Shown here: positions 9,531 through 19,538 of the stretch, piece by piece
How the letters are laid out: every line of letters begins with the position of its first letter
Numbering within the stretch: position 1 is the stretch's first letter
Assembly: GCA_025766275.1 (NCBI GenBank)
Contig: JAFKAC010000169.1
Location: 28,956 to 92,955 of the forward strand
DNA: 64,000 nucleotides
Direction: 5' to 3'
Origin: Lactarius indigo
Taxonomy: Eukaryota > Basidiomycota > Agaricomycetes > Russulales > Russulaceae
The notes under the pieces: model-generated
Databases searched by the model: none
What the model was told of the DNA's origin: nothing
The model's input: the letters and a program-made list of their open reading frames with translations, nothing else
Position numbers and translations under genes: made by a program

Positions 9531-11222
9531 GTGGCTAGCATCAGTGTCACCTTTGAATCAGACAACGATTGGACCCCAGTCACAACCAGAACACAAGACG
9601 ACCTCCCACACCACGTTAAAAGCAGTCAACTAGGAAAAGGAGCTCGCTGGGCCACAACATCAGGCAGACCACCTTGTTACAAGTGCCTCATCAAAGGCGA
9701 ACTCAGACCAGTGGAATTCATCAACAACAACTGGTACATCCTCCGATACTTTCAGAACACATACCACACCAGAGCCATAAACATCACACCACACAGATTT
9801 GCTGAAGGACTAGGCTGGTGGAACGAAGAGGACGAACAGAACCCAGAAACGCCCACACAACAATCATCCTCAGCACCAAGAAACACTAGGGGAACATACG
9901 GACTACAACAAGACTCATCAGAAGAAGAACCCAGCTCAGACAAAGCGGAATCACACTCAGAACTATCCCACTCCTCAGAACACCGCCTAGACATCACAGT
10001 ACCCACACAAGCTTCGTCACAAGCCAGCCCCACTATCCCTATCTGGATAGAACCATCCCCAGCAGAAGAAGGATTCCCAGCCCCACTACCACCAATCAGA
10101 TTGCCCTCCCCAGTCGAACCACCCCAGATCCCCATCACACCACAGCCAACACTTATCATGTCAGCCATAAATGCCACAGGCACTGGCACAGGTACCGGCT
10201 CAAGCACCGGGACAGGAGGAACACCAACAACGAGCTCAGGAGGACTCAAAGGAGCACCTCCTACTCCGTTCACCGGAGATAGAACAGAGAGTGGTCAGTT
10301 CAAAAGAGAACTACTACGATACATCAAGTTAAATAGCGAGAATGAACTCATCAAAGAACCTTATGCACGAGTACTATTCGCCCTTACAATGTTCAAAGGA
10401 CCTGGTGTACAGCTGTGGGTCAACCAAACCGAAGATGACATGGAAGCGGCACTAGCAGACCCCACCAAAGCCCTCACCAAAAACAGCAAAGATCTTTGGG
10501 ACGGTTTTCTCGACACCTTCGACAGAGACTGGACCGACACTCTAAACAAAGAAAGAGCCTACCAGAAGCTCATCAGTCTGACAATGCAGGGTGGAGCATT
10601 GGACAGTTACATCCTCGACTTCGAACACCTTGCAGGAATAGCAGGATGGGCAAGAGATGCCCCTGGAATGGTGGAATTCTTTAAAAGAGGACTACCCACA
10701 GGACTGTATCGTGCTTGCCTTATGCGAACCACCATCCCAAACACCATGGACGAGTGGCAAACCGCTGCCAGAGCAGAACACCAACGCTGGAAGCTGCTAA
10801 AAGCCAGACCGGGGAATAGAAACCCAGGGCCAACCCAGAATGTCCACCAAGGACGACCAAAGCGAGACCCAAACGCGATGGATGTAGATGCCACCACTTC
10901 CACCCCCTTTAAGAAGCTTACTGAAGAAGAAAAGAAAGCCCTCATGAAAGAAGGACGCTGCTTCAAATGTAGACAGCAAGGACACATGGCTAGAAACTGT
11001 CAACGACAAAACACCACCAACCAAACCAAAGCCAGAGCCACAGACACCCAAGAAGTGGACACTGCACCCCCATACACCCCAGAAGCAAGCACCTCATCGG
11101 TGGCTGCTACCACAACTGAAGATAAAGTCCAACAAGCCCATGCACTCGTCCAAGGCATGACTGAGGATGAAAAGAGACGCTACTATGCCTTAGATCAGGA
11201 TTTTTGCGATGCCGACCTGTGA
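9531..11222 (+). CDS. gag: Gag polyprotein of Ty3/gypsy copy 2
   Basis: 563 residues, uninterrupted. The N-terminal half is low-complexity, rich in Ser, Thr, Pro and Gly (a GTGTGTGSSTGTG stretch near residue 215-230). The middle (about residues 245-410) matches the retrotransposon Gag capsid-type fold by pattern (VQLWVNQTEDDME, LWDGFLDTFDRDW, YILDFEHLAG). A CCHC zinc knuckle, CFKCRQQGHMARNC, is at residues 477-490 and should bind the RNA genome. The frame ends at a TGA 19 nt after the downstream pol frame opens, so pol is in the -1 frame relative to gag. Copy 1 carries the same gene in decayed form. Start chosen at the first ATG giving the MASISVTFESDNDW opening; an in-frame extension upstream cannot be excluded. 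Confidence 0.93.
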   Translation: MASISVTFESDNDWTPVTTRTQDDLPHHVKSSQLGKGARWATTSGRPPCYKCLIKGELRPVEFINNNWYILRYFQNTYHTRAINITPHRFAEGLGWWNEEDEQNPETPTQQSSSAPRNTRGTYGLQQDSSEEEPSSDKAESHSELSHSSEHRLDITVPTQASSQASPTIPIWIEPSPAEEGFPAPLPPIRLPSPVEPPQIPITPQPTLIMSAINATGTGTGTGSSTGTGGTPTTSSGGLKGAPPTPFTGDRTESGQFKRELLRYIKLNSENELIKEPYARVLFALTMFKGPGVQLWVNQTEDDMEAALADPTKALTKNSKDLWDGFLDTFDRDWTDTLNKERAYQKLISLTMQGGALDSYILDFEHLAGIAGWARDAPGMVEFFKRGLPTGLYRACLMRTTIPNTMDEWQTAARAEHQRWKLLKARPGNRNPGPTQNVHQGRPKRDPNAMDVDATTSTPFKKLTEEEKKALMKEGRCFKCRQQGHMARNCQRQNTTNQTKARATDTQEVDTAPPYTPEASTSSVAATTTEDKVQQAHALVQGMTEDEKRRYYALDQDFCDADL

Positions 11223-13199
11223 GAGCTGACAGGGAGGCCAATTCAATGTATAGTGTTCGCGATAGTGCTATGACAATCAAAGTCCTCGTTCGCCTTTACT
11301 ACAAAGAAGCTCGCATAAATGTGCTGCTGGACAGCGGTGCAACAGACAACCTAATCGACCGAAACCTGATCCAAAAACTTGGACTAGGAACCACTCCTCT
11401 GAAACCACCCAGATTGGTCTGGAATGTAGATGGATCGCTAAACAAAGATGGCACCATGACAGAAACATGCCAGCTATGGATAAAAAGAGGAGAAGAAGAA
11501 ACTCCCTTCCAGTTTTTCGTAACCAGCCTAGGGGAAGACAGAATGATCTTTGGATATCCCTGGTTCGAACACGAAAACCCAGACATAGACTGGAAGAAAC
11601 AAGAGCTGAAAGGAGAAGCAGTCACCATCCTGACAGGAGGGTACTGCTTCCGAAGAAAGCGACACCAAGAAGCGAAAGCGGCAGCAACCAAAACAACCTT
11701 TGACCCAGTAAAAGAAACCGCAATCCCAGAAGAATACCAGCGCCACAACAAAGTATTCTCAGACGAAGAAGCACAGCGCTTTCCCCCAGAAAGAGAAGAA
11801 GACCATCCTATCACATTGCGACCAGATGCACCCAACAAGATCAATTGCAAAATCTACCCCTTGACTCCAGAAGAAGACAAGGAGTTGAAGGCATATCTCG
11901 ACGAAAACATAGCAAAAGGATACATCTATGAAGGAAGCTCCCCCTACGCTTCCTCCTTCTTCTTCAGAAAGAAAACAGACGGAGGGTTGCGCCCTATCCT
12001 GGACTACAGACCCCTAAATACCTGGACAATAAAAGACACTTACCCACTACCTCTCATCTCCGACATCTTGACCAACTTAAATGGGAAAACACTGTTCTCA
12101 AAGTTCGATATCAGATGGGGGTACCATAACATCCGCATAAAAGAGGAAGATCAGTGGAAGGCAGCCTTCAAGACACCAAGGGGGCTGTTCATCCCTCAAG
12201 TCATGACCTTCGGCCTCACAAATGCACCAGCCACCTTTGCAAGAACCATGAGCAGAATACTTCAACCGCTTATGGACAAATACCCGAGAGAGCTATTTGT
12301 GTACATGGACGATGTCCTGATAGCCACAGAAGAAGATACAGAACGCCACAGACAAATTGTACACGAATTCTTGGAAATCTGTGAAAAGGAATCTTATTTC
12401 CTTAAAGCGTTGAAATGCGTGTTCGAACAAAGAAAGATCCACTACCTAGGCATTGTCATCGATGGGTCTCAAATCAAAATCGACCCAAAGAAAGTAGAAG
12501 GACTAAAAGACTGGCCAAGAGACATCAAGTCAGTCAAACAAGCAAGAAGCGTGTTGGGGACACTAAGTTATCAGCGACCCTTCATCCCCAACTTCGCTCA
12601 CTTAGCAAGACCCATCACGGACACAATAAAGACGTCAGAAGGACCCTTCAGATGGACAAAGGAAGCAGCAGAAGCCTTAGAAGCTCTCATCACGCTTGTG
12701 TGCAAAGACCCCATCTTATGCCAACCAGATATGGACAAACCTTTTGAACTAGAAGTAGATGCCTCCGCTTTCGCCACAGGGGCAATCTTAACACAAAGGG
12801 ACAGCCGAAACAAACCACAAGCTGTGGGATACTTCTCCAAATCATTTTCAGAAGTGGAGCGCAACTATGACATCCATGACAGGGAACTCCTGGCAGTAAT
12901 CAGAGGACTAGAACACTGGAGACACCTTCTTTTAGGGTCCCCCCACGAAATCACAGTGTTTACCGACCACAAAAACCTAGAATATTATCGCCACCCTCGA
13001 CAAATCAATAGGAGAGTGGCGCGCTACATCCCCAGACTTGCAGACTATCACATCAAACTTCACCACAAACCCGGACCCCAAAACCATGCTGATGCCCTGT
13101 CAAGACGCCCTGACCACGACACCGGAGCAGGGGATAACACCGATGTAGTGGTCCTGACCCCAACCATCTTCACAAACTCCGCTCTCTCCATAAGAATAG
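11204..13199 (+). CDS. pol: Pol of Ty3/gypsy copy 2, 5' part (protease, RT, RNase H)
   Basis: Open in the -1 frame relative to gag; no ATG lies at its beginning, so it is probably made by frameshifting as a Gag-Pol fusion. An aspartic protease site LLDSGATDN is near residue 43, counted from 11204. Reverse transcriptase spans roughly residues 225-410 with LFSKFDIRWGYHNIRI, GLTNAPATF and the catalytic YMDD near 367. RNase H follows (FELEVDASAFATGAIL, YDIHDRELLAVIRGLEHWRH, TDHKNLEYY). The frame is intact until 13199, where a copia element enters inside the linker before integrase; the few residues read beyond that point (to 13267) are LTR sequence. Pol resumes at 19539. Confidence 0.92.
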
Positions 13200-13807
13200 T
13201 GTTGATAAGTAGCCCGCGCGCACTTAGCGGCTCTAAAGGACTTGCAGATATGGACTGCTTTAGATAAGATATATTGAACCTGTAGATTAGATTATATGAT
13301 CTGTACAATCTCGGACTTCTTAGCTTATCTATGACATCATGTACAATGACATCATGTAGAACACTCTGGACATTTCATTGTACTCTTCCCTTTGTTCTCT
13401 TTGTGGCGTTATCTTTATTATGATGTCATTATGATATCACTTACTTCTAGACTCTCTTTGTACTTTCTGTCCTTATTCTCAGAACGTCCACTCCTTTGTC
13501 CGTTTGTAGAACAATAACTGTCTTGTAGTACGTGACTAGTGTTACATCCCTTGTATAGTGTCACTCCCAGAAAGTGTATAAGTAGAGTAGCATGTACGCT
13601 CCTGGTCCACATCAGTTCTCACTGTTTGTGTGCCAGGTAAGCTTCCTTCTCTCCAATGTATAACATCAGTTCTCACTGTTTGTGTGCCAGACTCCCTTTG
13701 CTTTACTTGCAAGATCCCTGTCTCACCTCTGCTTCCAGCACTCCAGCATATCTCACCACAGTCTATCTTGTCTCTGTGAGTATGCCCTCTGTGTTTGCTG
13801 TTCATCA
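13200..13807 (+). repeat. 5' LTR of Ty1/copia element
   Basis: 608 bp, TGTTGATAAG...GTTCATCA. TATA-like TATAAGTA near 13577. It contains two copies of a roughly 26-bp direct repeat (ATCAGTTCTCACTGTTTGTG plus TGCCAG) about 50 bp apart, the first followed at once by GTAAGC. By eye the sequence is identical to the 3' LTR at 18931-19538. The preceding five bases, AATAG, are the target duplication. Confidence 0.96.
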
Positions 13808-14588
13808 GGTTATGGGCCCTGGTGCCCTAGCCACTCCACTTGGCTGGTCACTGTCTTCCTAGGAGGACACACCAGGCTAAAGTCTGTCTGGGGCCTCACC
13901 AGCCTTGCCCAAGGCAGAGGACAGTGGGGCGCCACTTGTCTCTGCTAAGGAACCTCCTGTGTATGTACTGCCCAGTAGTCCTACTTTCACCCCTACTGTT
14001 TTCCTAGCCCCTGCGCTATGCGCAAGGAGACTGGGTCTGGTAGCCCCTTAACTTCAAAATATCCAGGCGTGCATGGCCCACTGGGCTGTGTATTGTGGAG
14101 CTTAGCGCCAGCTGTCTCTGGTGCTCCACACTGGGCGCAGGATCTCCTCACCATGGGAGTGTAAAACCTGGTTCAGGCTCTGGGGGGTGTTCACCATTAT
14201 GGTGTTCTGCAACCAGATACCTGCCTTGTAGCGGCAATGGGAAAGGACTCAGTAAAGCCACTTGTGGCGATGAGGCAACCAACAGGCCGAGAAGGCTGAG
14301 GTAGACAGCCTTGGGCTCTGAAAGCAATCCCTTCATCTTCCCCCTGACGCAAACCATTTGAGCTGTGTCCTAGACACATCCTGGCTGGCAGCTAGCTCAT
14401 GGTATGGCAAAGGGACCCTCCCAACCTGGGCCTAGCCCTTGTATCACTGGCATACCATCAGGAGGCAGGACGCGTTAGCGTTCTGGCCTTACAGAATCAC
14501 AGACAGGAGTGGTATCCCCCTCTATCTTTGTCTTGCAACTATGAAGCACTGTCGCTGACTGCTCCTCGGCGACAGATAAATCATCCCA
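13808..14588 (+). other. Copia untranslated leader
   Basis: 781 bp between the 5' LTR and the polyprotein start. It has no long open frame in the sense strand that continues into gag. It should hold the primer-binding site and packaging signals; I cannot point to them with certainty. Confidence 0.6.
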
Positions 14589-17500
14589 ATGTCTGGTTCA
14601 TCATCCACCCCTGCTGCTGGTGCTGGTGCTCCTCCCAGCCCCACCGGTGGCTCTGCAGGAGGCTCACTCCCTCCTCCTTCTGGGTCCACACCCTCCACAC
14701 GTCTCTCTCAGGCCCACAGTGCCAACTTCGGCATGCCATCTGGCATCCACCTCACTCAGTTTGACGGCACTGGCTGGAACGAATGGTCTGGGACCATTGA
14801 GGCTATCCTCACACTGCATGAGGCTGAAGATGTGTTCACCTTGGACACACCCCCATCTGGCATCACTACCGATGAGTGGGACTCAGTCCAGCGTCGCTCC
14901 AAGGCGTACCTCCGCCTTTACTTAAAGCCAGATGTCTACTCCCTTGTAGCGGACAATATTGTCTATGCCACTTTCAAGGCGAAGTGGGACAAACTGAGAG
15001 ACGTATACGCTGGTGCTTCGGGCAGCACCACCATCTTTAACTTGTGGATCCAGTTAACACAAGCCCGCCTCGACGACTCCGCACCCATGGCCGCTCAGCT
15101 GGCCAAGCTCAATGAGCTAAGGGTTGCCCTTTCCAACGCGCAGATGGGTGTCTCTGACGTCCAATACTGCCTCATTCTCCTCCACGCGCTGCCGCCCTCT
15201 TATGAGGTGTTGGCCTCAACCATCCTTGCCAGTGGGGCCCCCTCCGCACTCAAGCACGCTGAAATAATTGCGCGCATAGTGTCGGAAGAAGCTCGCCGCG
15301 CCGGGCCCTCTGGCTCTTCCCTCAACAAGGTGGCCCCCGTCAAGTCGACGGGCAAAAAGGGCAAGAAGGACCACTCTGGTCTGACTTGCCACTATTGCAA
15401 CAAAAAGGGCCACATCAAGCCTGACTGCAGGAAGAAAAAGAAGGATGAGGCTGACGCAAAGGAGAAGGAGAAGGCAGGCAACAAGGCCGCAAACAGTCAT
15501 ATTCTTGTACCTACCACCGCCTCCATTAAGGAGGTCGAAGAGCCCGCCATAGACTGGGCTTCTCAATCTATTTCTGTTGCCTTGTATGCTGCCTCGCGTG
15601 TGCGTTGGATGATGGACAGTGGTGCTACGCACCACATTACACCACATCGGTCTGACTTCAAGGACTACACCCCAACTAAAGGCACTGTACGCCTGGGTGA
15701 CAAGTCCACCATAGACCAAGTGGGTGTCGGGTCTGTCGTCTTTACTACGAGCCAGGGTATCTCTATCACCCTCAGTAATGTGCTACACCTACCACAGGTG
15801 AAGACGCGCTTCTTGTCGACACACGCCCTAACACAAAAAGGTGCTGAGATTGCCTTTGATAGTGGCTCATTTAAAATATCTATCAATCAAAAGTGTGTGG
15901 CCAAAGGCTACCTTGAGGACAACCTTTACTGGTTGGACGCAGCCAGCGTCGGCCTCAACACCCACACAAAATCAAGTGCTGCCACACTTGATATCTGGCA
16001 TCAACGCATGGGACACATCTCCTCTGCGGCGCTGAAGGCGCATGGTCCCTCTGCCACTACTGGCATGGACATAGATAGCTCTACCACGGCCCACACAGTC
16101 TGCCGTGGGTGCGAAATGGGCAAGTCCACTCGCCAACCCTTTTCTGCGTCCTCCAACAAAAGGACAACTCGTCAATTTGAGATTGTGCACAGTGACCTCG
16201 CCGGTCCTATGCAGACTCAGTCCTTACAAGGCTCGACCTACACTGCCACCTTCATAGATGACCACACTAAGTTCACTGTGGTACACTTCCTTAAGTCGAA
16301 GGACCAGTTTGCTAAGTCGCTGCAGATGTATTTGGCCTGGGGTGAAACCCAGTCTGGCCATAAACTGCGCGCTCTGCACTCTGACCGCGGTGGCGAATAC
16401 ATGTCGAGTGTCACGCAGGACATTCTTAAGCAGAAAGGGATAGAGCATCACCTCACGATGCCGGGTTCACCACAGTCCAACGGGAAGGCCGAGCGGTTTA
16501 ACCGCACCATTATGGATAAGGCAATGTCCATGCTCCACACAGCTGGCATGTCTAAAGGCTTCTGGGAGCATGCGGTGTGCGCAGCTGTGCACATCTATAA
16601 CCGCTCTCCAGTCTGTGGGCTTAAGTGGCGCACTCCTTATGAGCTCTGGCACTCTGGCAAAGTGCCCGATGTCTCACATCTTCGCGTCTTTGGATGCAAG
16701 GGGTACATGCATGTACCCGCTGATAAGCGTCGCAAATTGGATGCGAAGGCCATTGAGGTCACGCTTATCGGGTTTGAGCCCGAATCTAAGGGCTATAAGC
16801 TCTGGGACCGCTCAACCCGCTCCGTCCGAGTGTCCAGGGATGTGACATTCGACGAGAGTAGCTTCCCGTCCCTCCAGGGTGTTGAGACACACCCCACACC
16901 TTCACCACCAGTCGTGCCTAGCACAACAGTGACTGCCGTGCCTCACCCGCCGGCGTTACCACCAATGCGAGCCCCCTCCCCTGCACATTCCAGTAGTAGT
17001 GAGGAGGAGGACGTTGAAAAGCTCCTAGACCCCCCACAAGTCCAACCACGCCCCACCACTCCACCACCTGCTCTGCCAGCTCCGCCCACCACACCAAAGC
17101 GTGAGCAAGTCACTCCCACTTCACCCCCGCCGCGTCCTAGTGCAACGCGCATTATGCGCCATGTCCCTCCTCCCTCACCAGAAATGCCTGGGGGATTTGA
17201 GGATCGTGCACAGCGTAGTCAGCTGTTGCGCGAGATGGACAATGCACCAAGACGCAGTGCTCGTGCCCCTGTCCCTAACCCGCGTTACTTCAATGCGGAC
17301 AATGCGGCATGGCGCGGTAGGCGTCTGGGGTATGCGGAGTTACTGGCTGCTGCCTTTGTGGGCCGAGACCCTGCAACTTATGCAGAGGCCATGCGGTCTG
17401 CAGCTGCAGATGAGTGGACTAAGGCGTGTCAGTATGAAATGGACGCCCTAGCTAAGAATGGGACTTGGGAGTTAGTGGATCTCCCGCCTAATCGCAAGGC

Positions 17501-18911
17501 AGTAAAATCCAAATGGGTCTTTAAGCTCAAAGCGGATGGCCGCTACAGAGCTCGCTTGGTGGCTAAGGGATTCACGCAGATCCCTGGCATAGATTTTGAT
17601 GAAACCTTCTCTCCCGTCGCACGATTTGAGTCGCTACGTTTACTTCTGGCGTTGGCCGCGCTGGAGGACTGGCACATCCATCAGATGGATGTCAAGTCTG
17701 CTTTTCTCAATGGTGTGCTTGATGAGGAGATTTACATGGAGCAGCCACAAGGTTTCACTGTCACTGGCTCTGAGACGAAGGTGTGTCGCCTGGTTAAGGC
17801 GATCTATGGTCTCAAACAGGCCTCCCGCGCATGGAACTTGCAATTCCATGGAGTGCTCACTGCACTCGGCTTTAAGCGGACGTTTGCTGATGCTGGCATA
17901 TATGTGATGCCTCAACGGGAGGGGTATGATCCACTCTTCGTTATTGTCTACGTTGACGACATCACTATACTGGGTCCCTCGCTGAGTGGTATCAAGCGTT
18001 TGAAGTCAGACCTGTCTGAACGCTATGAGATGACAGATCTCGGGGAGATAGAGTCTTATCTTGGTATGCGCATTGTGCGCGATCGCTCCCTTAGACGCAT
18101 CGAAATAGATCAGTCTGGCTACATCAAGGATGTCCTTGAACGCTTTGGCATGTCTGATGCCACACCACACAACACACCCTTGCCCGCTGGTGCTGACGAG
18201 CACCTGGTTAAATATACGTCGCAGGCAACTGCCTCAGATATTTCCCACTACCAATCCTTGATTGGGAGTCTGCTTTATGTGCAGATTGGCACCAGGCCAG
18301 ATATCTCCTTCGCTGTGTCACGTCTGGCGCAGTACGCAGCGAATCCCTCACCACAGCATTTGCGACTTGCGCAGTATGTCCTGTCCTACCTAGTGGGAAC
18401 TATGGATATGCGTATTGTCTACGATGGCGCCAATGGTGATGGCCTTCATGGCTACACTGACTCCAGTCTGGCTGATCAGACTGATGACCGCCACTCCACC
18501 TCTGGTTATGTGTTCCTACTAGCTAACAGTGCAATAAGCTGGTCTTCGCGCAAGCAAAAGACTGTTGCCCAAAACACAACGGAAGCGGAATACATGGCCA
18601 TGACCGACGCGGCTAACCAGGCTGCGTGGTATCAGAGCTTCCTCACGGAACTCGGGTACGAGGTCGACGACCCCATCCCACTTCATGGTGATAATAAGGG
18701 TGCCATTGACTTGGCCTTGAACCCTGTCACTGGGAGACGGTCTAAGCACATTGCCATACGGCATCATGTCATTCGGGAGTACATCGAAAAGGGGACCATC
18801 ACCCTCATTAGAACTCCTACTGTAGATATGGTTGCGGACGGCTTCACAAAGTCACTACCGCGTGTCCTGCTGCAGAAACACAATGATGACATGGGACTCT
18901 TGTGTACTTAG
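14589..18911 (+). CDS. Copia Gag-Pol polyprotein, intact
   Basis: Single frame of 1440 residues. The copia-type Gag domain is at about residues 50-230. A CCHC knuckle (CHYCNKKGHIKPDC) is near 266-279. The aspartic protease (WMMDSGATHH) is near 342. A GAG-pre-integrase segment (LDIWHQRMGHISS) is near 460. The integrase core has catalytic residues near D536, D599 and E635, a D,D-35-E pattern. A Pro/Ser-rich linker spans about 760-890. Reverse transcriptase includes FVIVYVDDITIL (YVDD near 1121). RNase H follows (GYTDSSLADQ, TTEAEYMAM, HGDNKGAIDL) to the end. Domain order PR-IN-RT-RH is diagnostic of Ty1/copia. No stops or frameshifts, and all catalytic residues I looked for are present. Confidence 0.97.
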   Translation: MSGSSSTPAAGAGAPPSPTGGSAGGSLPPPSGSTPSTRLSQAHSANFGMPSGIHLTQFDGTGWNEWSGTIEAILTLHEAEDVFTLDTPPSGITTDEWDSVQRRSKAYLRLYLKPDVYSLVADNIVYATFKAKWDKLRDVYAGASGSTTIFNLWIQLTQARLDDSAPMAAQLAKLNELRVALSNAQMGVSDVQYCLILLHALPPSYEVLASTILASGAPSALKHAEIIARIVSEEARRAGPSGSSLNKVAPVKSTGKKGKKDHSGLTCHYCNKKGHIKPDCRKKKKDEADAKEKEKAGNKAANSHILVPTTASIKEVEEPAIDWASQSISVALYAASRVRWMMDSGATHHITPHRSDFKDYTPTKGTVRLGDKSTIDQVGVGSVVFTTSQGISITLSNVLHLPQVKTRFLSTHALTQKGAEIAFDSGSFKISINQKCVAKGYLEDNLYWLDAASVGLNTHTKSSAATLDIWHQRMGHISSAALKAHGPSATTGMDIDSSTTAHTVCRGCEMGKSTRQPFSASSNKRTTRQFEIVHSDLAGPMQTQSLQGSTYTATFIDDHTKFTVVHFLKSKDQFAKSLQMYLAWGETQSGHKLRALHSDRGGEYMSSVTQDILKQKGIEHHLTMPGSPQSNGKAERFNRTIMDKAMSMLHTAGMSKGFWEHAVCAAVHIYNRSPVCGLKWRTPYELWHSGKVPDVSHLRVFGCKGYMHVPADKRRKLDAKAIEVTLIGFEPESKGYKLWDRSTRSVRVSRDVTFDESSFPSLQGVETHPTPSPPVVPSTTVTAVPHPPALPPMRAPSPAHSSSSEEEDVEKLLDPPQVQPRPTTPPPALPAPPTTPKREQVTPTSPPPRPSATRIMRHVPPPSPEMPGGFEDRAQRSQLLREMDNAPRRSARAPVPNPRYFNADNAAWRGRRLGYAELLAAAFVGRDPATYAEAMRSAAADEWTKACQYEMDALAKNGTWELVDLPPNRKAVKSKWVFKLKADGRYRARLVAKGFTQIPGIDFDETFSPVARFESLRLLLALAALEDWHIHQMDVKSAFLNGVLDEEIYMEQPQGFTVTGSETKVCRLVKAIYGLKQASRAWNLQFHGVLTALGFKRTFADAGIYVMPQREGYDPLFVIVYVDDITILGPSLSGIKRLKSDLSERYEMTDLGEIESYLGMRIVRDRSLRRIEIDQSGYIKDVLERFGMSDATPHNTPLPAGADEHLVKYTSQATASDISHYQSLIGSLLYVQIGTRPDISFAVSRLAQYAANPSPQHLRLAQYVLSYLVGTMDMRIVYDGANGDGLHGYTDSSLADQTDDRHSTSGYVFLLANSAISWSSRKQKTVAQNTTEAEYMAMTDAANQAAWYQSFLTELGYEVDDPIPLHGDNKGAIDLALNPVTGRRSKHIAIRHHVIREYIEKGTITLIRTPTVDMVADGFTKSLPRVLLQKHNDDMGLLCT

Positions 18912-18930
18912 ATTGTAGATCACGGGGAGA

Positions 18931-19538
18931 TGTTGATAAGTAGCCCGCGCGCACTTAGCGGCTCTAAAGGACTTGCAGATATGGACTGCTTTAGATAAGA
19001 TATATTGAACCTGTAGATTAGATTATATGATCTGTACAATCTCGGACTTCTTAGCTTATCTATGACATCATGTACAATGACATCATGTAGAACACTCTGG
19101 ACATTTCATTGTACTCTTCCCTTTGTTCTCTTTGTGGCGTTATCTTTATTATGATGTCATTATGATATCACTTACTTCTAGACTCTCTTTGTACTTTCTG
19201 TCCTTATTCTCAGAACGTCCACTCCTTTGTCCGTTTGTAGAACAATAACTGTCTTGTAGTACGTGACTAGTGTTACATCCCTTGTATAGTGTCACTCCCA
19301 GAAAGTGTATAAGTAGAGTAGCATGTACGCTCCTGGTCCACATCAGTTCTCACTGTTTGTGTGCCAGGTAAGCTTCCTTCTCTCCAATGTATAACATCAG
19401 TTCTCACTGTTTGTGTGCCAGACTCCCTTTGCTTTACTTGCAAGATCCCTGTCTCACCTCTGCTTCCAGCACTCCAGCATATCTCACCACAGTCTATCTT
19501 GTCTCTGTGAGTATGCCCTCTGTGTTTGCTGTTCATCA
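18931..19538 (+). repeat. 3' LTR of Ty1/copia element
   Basis: 608 bp, same start and end as the 5' LTR and no difference found by eye. Followed by AATAG, the target duplication, and then pol of gypsy copy 2. Confidence 0.96.

Larger units (their letters stand above)
13200..19538 (+). mobile_element. Intact Ty1/copia retrotransposon (TSD AATAG)
   Basis: 6339-bp element with 608-bp LTRs that look identical, a 5-bp target duplication AATAG (13195-13199 and 19539-19543), and one uninterrupted 1440-codon polyprotein frame. A short purine-rich tract (CACGGGGAGA) lies just before the 3' LTR. It sits in pol of gypsy copy 2. Everything visible is consistent with a very recent insertion by a potentially autonomous element. 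I could not identify the primer-binding site with confidence. Confidence 0.96.

Noticed and set aside
13418..13805. Minus-strand frames repeated at 19149-19566
   Set aside because: They are antisense reading of the copia LTRs, which explains why they occur twice.
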